NCBI GenBank assembly: GCA_002451165.1
Contig: DKBH01000031.1
Location: 1-55,751 of the forward strand
DNA length: 55,751 nucleotides
Direction of reading: 5' to 3'
From: Nitrospiraceae bacterium UBA6905
GTDB taxonomy: Bacteria > Nitrospirota > Thermodesulfovibrionia > Thermodesulfovibrionales > UBA6898
Shown here: one piece after another, positions 8,193 through 17,100 of the stretch
How the letters are laid out: each line of letters opens with the position of its first letter
Position numbering within the stretch: the first letter of the stretch is position 1
Made by a program: the position numbers and the translations under genes
The notes under the pieces: generated by a model
Told to the model about the DNA's origin: nothing
The model's input: the letters and a program-made list of their open reading frames with translations, nothing else
Database searches by the model: none

Positions 8193-9050
8193 TTGCATCA
8201 CATTAAAAAGCTTGAGATAGCTGACTTAACTGTTGTTTTTTCCTCAAAAAGTTCTTATCCCTTACCTGATGCATATGTGTCATTTCTTTCATCAGACATG
8301 TGCGAGAACGCAAGCTTCTTTGTTGATATATTGGAAGAAAAGGCATCGTTTGCAATTGGCACATGCTATCCCGCAGTCTTTGATTCCGGCGGGACATGGA
8401 AACTTTACAAGAAGACCGATCCTGAGTCATACATTGTTTCCGGAGGTCGTATATTTTCATTTGATGAAACAGGCACTGATGGAACTGTCTTTACCGAAAA
8501 TATTCTCGATGATGCAGCTTCATTTCGCGGCGCTATTTTCCCTTTTGACGAACTGCTCTATGTAGGTCTGCTCACAAAATATGCGGGTATTATCGCCCAC
8601 GCCTGCGGCATTATCGATGACGGTAAGGGGGAGGTTTTTGTCGGGGCCTCGGGTGATGGCAAAAGCACCATGGCAAAGCTTTGGATGGAAGAGCCTCTTT
8701 GCACCCTCCTGAACGATGAGCGGATTATCCTAAGAGAGGTTGGTCGTCAGTTTTTTGCATACGGCACGCCATGGCATGGAGAGCTGCCTGTATGCAATCA
8801 GGGCAGGTTCCCCCTCCGGCGCCTCTTCTTCCTGCAGCATGCAGATAAAAACTATGCAAAAAGAATCTCATCGGCGGATGCCATAACCCGCCTTATTGTG
8901 CGATCATTCCCTGCAATGTGGGATCAGAAAGGCATGAATGCGAATCTTGATTTTATGGCGAGACTGACCGAAGAAATTCCCTGCTTTGAACTCGGGTTCG
9001 TTCCTGACAAGAGCGCTATCAGTTTCTTGAGAAAAATCTCAGGGAAATAA
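8193..9050 (+). CDS. HPr kinase-related protein (RiPP-associated P-loop kinase-like)
   Basis: A 285-residue protein with a C-terminal HprK-like domain. The P-loop is GASGDGKST near residue 151, followed by a conserved acidic strand LLNDERIIL, as in HPr kinase/phosphorylase. It lacks the signature parts of true metabolic HprK. Relatives occur in lasso-peptide and radical-SAM RiPP clusters, where they are proposed to phosphorylate the peptide or to help maturation; this is inferred from context. The start is TTG without a convincing ribosome-binding site and lies in the same frame as the precursor, just after its stop. Translational coupling is therefore likely. Confidence 0.78.
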   Translation: MHHIKKLEIADLTVVFSSKSSYPLPDAYVSFLSSDMCENASFFVDILEEKASFAIGTCYPAVFDSGGTWKLYKKTDPESYIVSGGRIFSFDETGTDGTVFTENILDDAASFRGAIFPFDELLYVGLLTKYAGIIAHACGIIDDGKGEVFVGASGDGKSTMAKLWMEEPLCTLLNDERIILREVGRQFFAYGTPWHGELPVCNQGRFPLRRLFFLQHADKNYAKRISSADAITRLIVRSFPAMWDQKGMNANLDFMARLTEEIPCFELGFVPDKSAISFLRKISGK

Positions 9051-9089
9051 ACTGCACTTGCACTGTTACGGAGTGGCAGCTTCTCTGCA

Positions 9090-10181
9090 TCATGTAGCCG
9101 TTGCACCCAGAAGCTCTTGCCTCAGGCGTGCAACTCTGCATAAATAGTCTACCGAGTTCTCCTCAATTCCATGTTCAAGCAGGGACCATCCAGGACAGCG
9201 TCCGCAGAGATTGATCAGATTGCATGATTTGCAAGGTGCATCAGGCGGATAGGTCATAGTTTCGATCATCTTACCCATGTCTTCCCAGGCTGTGTGAAAA
9301 TCCTTTTCTTTCAGATTCACTGCTTTATTTTTCACAATGATGCACGGACTAAGATTTCCATATGGGTCGATATTGCAGGAGCTCTCACCCCCCCGGCAGG
9401 TATAAATCCATCCAGATTGGTTTCTGGGAGGGGCTTGGAGTGCCTGCCTGGCCCACTCTCTCTTTTCTGCGCCGTCAAGCAGATCTGCCTGTACAATTTC
9501 TTCCGGTGAAAGTCGAAAATCTGCCGGGGATCTGTCCTGATCGAGCCGGCAATTGATGAGGGGGTCAAACCTCAAAAAAAGGCCGCTTGATGCTGCGAGC
9601 GCCTTCATATCCTGCAGTTCATGGGCATTTATGGTTATAAGACACGTCTTCAGCTGTAAAGGCACTTTACGCTCGACAAGCAGATCAATGCCCTTCATGC
9701 ACTGCTTATAAGCACCTCCGCGCCGTGTAACTTTCTCATAGATTGCCTCAGATGCTCCATATATCGTTATCTCAACAGAGAATGGCCTCCATTCCGCAAG
9801 GAAATCCGCCAGTTCTTCATTTATCAGGGTGCCATTGGTAAAGAGCGTTACCAGCAACCCTTTTTTCTTGGCATGCAGATATATTTCTCGAAAATCTTCC
9901 CTGAGCAGAACCTCGCCACCTGTCAAGAGCAGCCAGAGACAGCCTGCATCAACAATCATGTCGATCATCCCAATAAGTTCACGAGTTGTCAGTTCTTTTG
10001 ATCTTTCCCGAAGATCGTCTTCCGACTGGTTGCAGTAGCAGTGAACACAGCGGTTATTGCATCGGTAAGTAAGCTCAATGCTGCATGATACGGGAATCCT
10101 TTTGCCGACCGTACTCTGTTCAAATGCCCTGTGCCAGGCGCTATATCCCAGCTCAGGAATCGAAGTGCAGTCCATAATCAC
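9090..10181 (-). CDS. Radical SAM/SPASM peptide-modifying enzyme
   Basis: Predicted peptide-modifying radical SAM enzyme of about 363 residues. The SAM-binding [4Fe-4S] motif is CNNRCVHC (CxxxCxxC) near residues 42-49. The glycine-rich motif LLLTGGEVLLRED follows, and a TIYGAS strand is also present. The C-terminal SPASM region has cysteines at TCRGGESSCNIDPYGNLSPC, then CKSCNLINLCGRCPG and a final YLC, enough for auxiliary clusters. It starts with GTG immediately after the PqqD gene, or at ATG two codons later. The likely substrate is the nearby 43-residue peptide, recognised through the PqqD-like protein. Confidence 0.9.
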   Translation of the reverse strand: MIMDCTSIPELGYSAWHRAFEQSTVGKRIPVSCSIELTYRCNNRCVHCYCNQSEDDLRERSKELTTRELIGMIDMIVDAGCLWLLLTGGEVLLREDFREIYLHAKKKGLLVTLFTNGTLINEELADFLAEWRPFSVEITIYGASEAIYEKVTRRGGAYKQCMKGIDLLVERKVPLQLKTCLITINAHELQDMKALAASSGLFLRFDPLINCRLDQDRSPADFRLSPEEIVQADLLDGAEKREWARQALQAPPRNQSGWIYTCRGGESSCNIDPYGNLSPCIIVKNKAVNLKEKDFHTAWEDMGKMIETMTYPPDAPCKSCNLINLCGRCPGWSLLEHGIEENSVDYLCRVARLRQELLGATAT

Positions 10182-10478
10182 TTAAGTAACCGAGGCAACA
10201 ATCGAGAGCGATGCAAGTTCGGCAATAAGAGCAGAAAGATCTGCTGCCGCAGTTTCCGGCGTTACCTCGTACTCAGAACAGATGATATCCCTGACGTCAC
10301 CAACCGTGCGGATACCGTCAATCAGTTCCCATATTCTTGCCCCGATTTCATTGAGAGTGTAAATATAGTCCAGGTCAGCGGCATTACTCCTGACCGGCAC
10401 AAGAATATACTCGTTCTCGATCTTCCTGAACACGATATTATCAGACTTCTTCAGCACGTCGTCCAATGAAATACTCAT
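10182..10478 (-). CDS. PqqD-like RiPP recognition element protein
   Basis: A 98-residue winged-helix protein of the PqqD family, which binds the precursor leader and presents it to the radical SAM enzyme. Supporting motifs are the beta-hairpin start VFRKIENEYILVPV, the segment YTLNEIGARIWELIDG (the classic LN..G..IWEL.DG.. motif), and the helical end VTPETAAADLSALIAELAS. It is first in a two-gene operon with the SPASM enzyme, with no gap. Two hairpins lie upstream in its leader. Confidence 0.92.
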   Translation of the reverse strand: MSISLDDVLKKSDNIVFRKIENEYILVPVRSNAADLDYIYTLNEIGARIWELIDGIRTVGDVRDIICSEYEVTPETAAADLSALIAELASLSIVASVT

Positions 10479-10519
10479 TTTTCATAACATACGTGATATC
10501 CTGTGCAAAAAGCAAATTG

Positions 10520-10564
10520 AGTCGCAAGGAGCGGTGTCTCCTTTGACTGTTGCTTGATCGCAAC
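10520..10564 (-). promoter_or_regulatory. Tandem hairpins in the PqqD operon leader
   Basis: The first hairpin has arms AAGGAG/CTCCTT with a 6-base loop, extended by AGTC/GACT across a small internal loop. The second, GTTGC-6-GCAAC, abuts it. Read toward the PqqD gene, the larger hairpin is followed by CAATTTGCTTTTTGC, resembling an attenuator. The structure is seen directly; the regulatory role is a guess. Confidence 0.4.
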
Positions 10565-10644
10565 CCGAACGAGTACAGTATGTAGCCTGCTCGCTTCTTT
10601 ATATATCATTTGATTCTACCTCGCCGCATATGCTATAAGATTCC

Positions 10645-10995
10645 ATGCTTACCAACAAGAGAAGGCATAAGAGAATCCCGTTGGCAGCGTCTGCGACTAT
10701 TACATATAGCAGTGAAGAAAGCTCTGAAATAATTCAAACTATGATCGCCGATATTTCTCTTTCAGGTGTCGGAGTGTACTCGGATAAACGAATCCGTGAG
10801 GGTACAGGCTTATCAATCGAAATATCCTTCATTTCCGCTCAAGGTCTTATGACGACTGCGTTCATGAAGGGTGAAAGTGTCTACGACCGCGTAATCGGCG
10901 ATCTGTATTTTATGGGCATTGAGTTTGATGAAGAGATAAGTCCCATAAATCAACCTTCGTTGTACGATCATCTTCAAAAGATCCTCACCTATTAA
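10645..10995 (+). CDS. Stand-alone PilZ-domain protein (c-di-GMP receptor)
   Basis: A 116-residue protein that is essentially one PilZ domain. Both c-di-GMP ligands are present: RRHKR near residue 6 (RxxxR) and DISLSG near 37 (DxSxxG), followed by the usual beta-barrel with YFMGIEFDEE near the end. It has no other domain and no signal peptide, so it should act by binding partners when c-di-GMP rises. It ends 132 bases from the tail of the convergent PilZ-headed polyketide synthase. The proximity suggests a shared signal, which is inference. Confidence 0.9.
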   Translation: MLTNKRRHKRIPLAASATITYSSEESSEIIQTMIADISLSGVGVYSDKRIREGTGLSIEISFISAQGLMTTAFMKGESVYDRVIGDLYFMGIEFDEEISPINQPSLYDHLQKILTY

Positions 10996-11127
10996 CGATT
11001 TCTATGGGCTGGCGTATATCCATTACGGACCTGCATGCACGATCTGGAACAAGGGGCATAAGCAGCTCATCCGTTCTCATAGCGGTCTGACCGAGATCTT
11101 CCCGGAAGAATTGCATCCCATGAAACT

Positions 11128-14100
11128 TTATGAATGTGGCCTGAGTATCTTCTCCAGATATATCTCTGGAAGCTTCTGCGGAACATACCTATCTGCAATG
11201 TCGATAGATGCCCAGGCAAGCGTGTGGATCCCATACGCCAGTTTTACTGTTTCTCCGCCAGCGTTCGCCTTGAAATATTCAAAATACAGTTCGATACCAC
11301 ATTCATAGAGCCGTCTCAGCTTCATCGTGACAGAAATGCGGTCGAACGGCATTGCTTCGCGCAAATGCTTCACCTCACTGTGAATACATACAAATTGTCC
11401 ATTTCTGTCCATGCTTCTGTAGCGTACGGGAGAGAGGCTGAACAGATATTGATCCCGTAGATGTCCCTGCCATATGAAATAGTTCGAAAAATAGATATTT
11501 TGGGCAAGATTGGAATGCTCCATGGTCGTTTCAACGGCGGACTCCTTCACAGCATCCTTGCCGCTGCCGAGAAGATCGCCTTCAAAAAGGATATTCCCAA
11601 GTTCTTGAGGGAATATCTTCTTTTCGCCGGACGGTTCCTCACTGAGTTCAGCAGGGGCTGCGTTCGGAAGAAAACCGTTATTCTGCAGAAAGGCCATAAA
11701 GAACTCAGGACAGGCAACGGATTCAACAACACCATGACCGATGACTCTGATCCATGAGAGCTGCTGCCTGCTGAACGCCACCGGCTTTATCATTCCCTCG
11801 GACATCTTGCGCCATTCGAAATGCAGTTCCAACGATGCATCGTTGTCCCCAAACACTTTAGCAACCCAGACCCGTGCGTCAATAGTCTCATGGTTTCCGA
11901 CATGGGCTGCTATCTCTGTTCCCGTGTAATTTGTGACCATGAAGTGTCCGCCAAAAAACTCTTCCGCAATATTCTTGCCGATCGGCTTCAACGCCGCTTC
12001 CCGCGCCTTTCCAACCCAGTGAAAATAATTGGCGAAGTAGATGCCTCCGCCGATGGTCGCGTTGTCTCTCAAGCTTAAGGGAAACTGGTACTCAAAGACA
12101 GTCTGTCCCTGCGGGCCGCTGTCAGCAAACCGCCCCATCCCGATGATCCCCCCGCTGTCGCCTCTACCCCCTCCGCCCCGCTCTTCCCTGGCCCGAGTTC
12201 CCTCTTCTGAAATCGCGATTGCGACCATTCGCCCGCGGCCCCTCAACAGTCTGACGGGGAAAGTCAGAATACTCAAATCGCAGGCTTTGAATATCAGACA
12301 TTCCCCTATGTGTTCATCGTATCTCATGGTGCTCTCGTTCATATCAGTAGCTTTTCGAAGAGCCTCCAGTGCGCACCAAATACGGCTTCCTGCACTGTCA
12401 ACAGATTTGTCCACGCCGGCTACTCTCTGTAACAGCGGAGCCCTTGTGCTGCCGAGGAGTTCTCTCCATTCTTCTTCGCTCCGGTGCGTAATGGTCTCAA
12501 TGTCGCACCCCTGTTCCCCCCGGCCCGCAACACAGAGAAACAAATGGTTATCATGACTGCAGCACAATCCCACGCCGACGGATTCTCTGACAAAGGGTTT
12601 CCCCTGCTCATCCCAGCCAATGGATATGTCATCAGGAAGTCCCTCGCAGGCACCTTTCAGCTTCCGGTATGCTTTTTCAAACAATGTTCTCTCGACCTCA
12701 TGACGCCTCGTTTTCTCCATCTCATGGATATCGGACCAATGCTTGATGGAAATTACCGGGGCTACCTTCTTGATCCGCTGACAGTAAGACTGAAGTCTCT
12801 TCTCCAGCTCTGCTTCGTCCCAATCATCGGGATTTTTCATATCCTCTAGCCGAGGAGCATGCTGCACCTTCTCAATAATCTTTGCCTTATACCGGTGAAG
12901 TCTTTCAACGATTTCACCTGATGCGTTGAGTACCGACACATCTGAAATTATGACGTCGTCCCCTTTTTGGAGCAAATCAACAACAACCGTATGATATCCA
13001 TGTTCCCGATGATATGGAAAAAGTTCCCATTTTTCAATTTCGACGGGCAACGCTATGAGTTCAGGAAGCAGTATCTGCACTGACTGAAGCAGTGTATCTC
13101 TGAAGAACGGATCCCCGGTGATCAGCCCGCTACCTAACGGCCCCGAAGAGCGTTCACTAATTTGCCGTTCTGAATCAAATACGCACTGAGTATCATGCAA
13201 CGTCCGGATGGCCCTGATCCGTTGAAACAACCTCCCCTGAAATAACATATGCCCGTAGAGATCCTCCTCAGGATTGATGTCAAGGAACGTCTCGGGAATC
13301 TTCACGGCAGATGCTTCCGCACGCTTCCGGACGCCAAGAACAAACATTGCTTCAAAATGATTGCTCGAAAAACCTGTTTGATCAACCGTTATCCCGGCTT
13401 CCACGCGGATTTCGGCACCCTCCGCAGCCGTATCGTCTACGAGCGCGTGTATATGGATCTCTGTTGCGCCTTCAGGCTCGACCGCGATAGGGTAGCTTAG
13501 CCGAACATTTTCAAGACGCAGATAATCCATGTCGACGATACCGGTAACATACGAGACGGCTTGGGCCATGGCTTCGATTCCGATTACGGTCGGAAATAAA
13601 CAGGTGCCTTTGAAGACGTGGTCCCTCAGATAAGGATCGTTATCGAGGGTCAGCACTGCCTTCGCTTCTACTTCTACGCCCTTTTCGTAGAAAAGTATTT
13701 CTTCAAGGAATCGCGCGGCACTTGGTTTTGAAACAGGGAGTCTTCTGAATAGATTGAGCGCCCCCAGTCTGCTGGCAACCACAACCTGCTCCTCGCCGGG
13801 GTCCTGTTCCACCAGCTGCATAAAGTGTTCTACTCCCTTCCCTTTCGGTATGGGGAGGATTCCCATTGTTGACAGGAACGTTAGGCTTCCCATGCGTTTT
13901 CCCATGCCTACCTCGTCCCAGATGCTGAATGCTGGAATGCTCACCTGAGTGGTTTTGGTGCGGGTTCCGAATTGTTGCAGCAACAGGTTCAGGATTTCAT
14001 TGGAAAATCCATACCATGCATTCCCCGCCATTCCCGTAATACCGATAATAGACCCAAACCCAACCATAAGTTTCAATGGATTGTCTTTAAGGCAGCGGCT

Positions 14101-17100
14101 GATATTCATGGCCCCGAAGAGCTTCGGTGCAATCTCACTGACCGCTTCAGCAAGCGTGACCTGTTCAACACGTCGAGGCCTGTTGAGCGCAGCTCCATGG
14201 ATAACTCCGGTGATCACACCGAGGTCCTTCTCTACCCGCCTCATCAGATCACCGACCTTCGCGCTATCAGAAATATCGCACGCATAGTAACGGCAGACGA
14301 CCTCATGTTCGCGGTAACGCTGCAACACCGTCTGTATCTCTTCGTTTTTCTCGACAACTGGCGTGCTCCCGACCAGAGCCAGTTTCACACCCGTCTTCTT
14401 TGCGAAAGCAAGAGCACACTCCGCGGTAATTCCCTTGGCCCCTCCGGTAACAAGGACTACATCTTCACTGCGCCACTGAATCTTGCGTTCGCCAAGAATC
14501 CGAGAGTCAATAAGCTCCAACACGGGAACATGTCTCCTATGGCGGCTGTCAAACACGGCGATGCTGATTTCTTCCTCGGCACCAAGCTCTTCTGCAATCT
14601 TCTGCAATATGCCGGCAGCATCATCCTTCTTACTAAACTGCAGCACTCGGATTCTTTCTCCCGGGTTTTCAAGATGGATACTGCAGAAAAACGCCACACT
14701 CCCCTTTGCCTCAATCGAGACATCTGCGTCGTAATTAAAAAAACCATCGTTTCCAAACTGCACTATCGCATACGTAGGCTTCGGCATCTGCATCTTCATG
14801 GACGTGATGATCGTACCGATACACCACAATCTTTCCGCCATCGCCTTTATCTTTTCCGCTGTGAGCAACTCCGTGCTCTCGCTCTTGTTCCATGGAAGCA
14901 AGAAAACAAAATAGTCGACATTCCTATGATCATGAGCGGCACTGCCCGAAAAAGTCCTATAATGTTCCTGTGCCGCCGGAATCCCCCGTTCCGTCAGCAT
15001 ACCCAGCATTTCGCAACAGAGCCGGTCTTCCCCGTCGTCGGAAACAAACATCACGCGCTTTCCTTCCTTAAAAACTGCAGCCATCGTTTGTTCGAATGCG
15101 TAGGCGGATGTACGCTGGTGCTCCACGTAGGAGACCTTAAAGTTGCGCACCCAGTTGCCTGTCGCTTCGTGTAACTGAATCTTTTCTGGACCCGGTTCTC
15201 TTTCGTATGCGGGTGGAGATTCGTCGGACGATCGCCCCGACGCCCTGCAGGACTCGACACGGTCATAGATTTCCTGCAGTGAGCTGTTTGCCATGACCGT
15301 CGGATCAAGTTTCCCTTCCACACCATGCAGTTTCGCAACCTTGGCAACAAACTGCCCCGCCTTAATAGAGTCAAGATTGAGATCGTCAAGGAGCCGATGA
15401 TTGAATGATATCGAATCCTTCGGAAATCCCGTCATCTCCGATATGAGCCTCAACAATGCCTCCGGAGTCCTTAGTCCGTCGGTCGAAGGTAACGGAAGGC
15501 CTTGCATGAGACTCTCCTGCTCCGTGAGGACAAGAGCCGGCGATTCCTCCAAGGGACGCTCAGGACTGCCTTTTGCTGCAAGCCCCATCACCTCGACTTC
15601 CGCCCGTATGAGTTTGCGCATAATATCTATCTGTTGCTTCGAGAAGACTCCGCTGCTATCGCCCGGAACAGGGCTTGGCACCACATTTGATCGACCATCC
15701 CCTGAGAGAGGAGCGTGCATCTCGATTTCTTCATCCGCAGCAAAGGGAAGACGTTCACAGGGATTGTCAATAAAAATACGTTCTGATGGGGAAATGAACG
15801 GCCTTACCAGCCGGTTTTCGAAGAGCGCCGACCAATTAACCTCGCCGCCGTGCACGAAATAACAGCCGAGAACTGTATTCAGAGCACGATCATCACAGGC
15901 CCTCGATTCAACGGAAAGGCAGACCGGACCATCCGCATCTATAATTGATTTGACCAGATCTGCAAGCACGCGCCCGGGCCCCACTTCCACCAACAGATCG
16001 CAGTCTCTCCTTATGCTTCTGACCAGGGACATAAAATTCACCGAATGCGTCACCTGCCTCGCAAAATGACTTCGGAGATCGGTTTCCGGCGGCACCTCAG
16101 TACCGTCCATGGATGAAAACAACTTCAGTGTTGTTTCTCGTAGCGTCTCGGGAATGGGCGCGTGTTTAAAGAGTCTCTCTGCTGCACCCATCATGAAGCG
16201 TGAATGGAAGGCGTTGGAGACCGGCAGATGCCTTGTCGTGATATCCAGGCGTGATGCCAACTGCACCGCATGTTCTACAGCCCGTTTCTCGCCGGATATT
16301 ACTGTCTGGGTGGGACCGTTCACATTTGCTATGACAACATACCCTTCAACTTCCTTCAGCAGTTCTTCAACGTGTTCCCGGCTGCAGGCAAAACTCGCCA
16401 TAGTCCCCGCATGATCAGCGGGAGCGGCAGTACTCTTACCCCTTATTGCCGCAAACCTGAGCAACGTTCTGTCGTCGAAAGCGCCCGCAGCAAAGAATGC
16501 TGTCAGTTCACCGAGACTATGGCCGCCGACTGCAACGGGCTTGATGCCGAGGTTCTCCAGATGCCGGATCCACAGGAGCGATGTCATGCAGATCGCGGGT
16601 TGTGCTATCTCCGAACGGGACAGCGCCCTTTTCCATCCATCTACATGATCACCGTCAGGGGCTCGATCGAGCGGCCGATATATATATTCACATACTTTTT
16701 CATAACCTGTTTCGGAGAGCCACACATCCACCTGCGCCCCAAATTCCCTGGCCCACGGGTATCGTTCCACCAGGAGCCTCCCCATATTGATCTGTTGAGA
16801 CCCCTGGCCGGGAAACAGAAACCCAACGCGGTTGCGCGATACTGAGTTCCCAATCCAGATGTCCTGTTGAGGGCTGGCCACCATCTTGCCGCGGGGTATG
16901 TCGTTCGTACCGAGTATGTGACCCGCGCGCTCGAGACATTCAACGAGCGATTCGGGAGATGCAGCAATCGCTGCAACGCGAAAAGGTTTATCGGCAGCAC
17001 CTTCCCCGACCAGGTGCCTCGAAAGGTCAGTCATTTCAGCATCGCTAATTCCCCCCACAATTCTTTTCAGGGTGTTTACGCGCTCACTCATTTCCTGCTG

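Noticed and set aside
13972..15174. 400-codon plus-strand open frame inside the polyketide synthase
   Set aside because: It lies antisense to the AT-to-KR region, its translation has no domain, and the minus-strand frame shows complete catalytic motifs.
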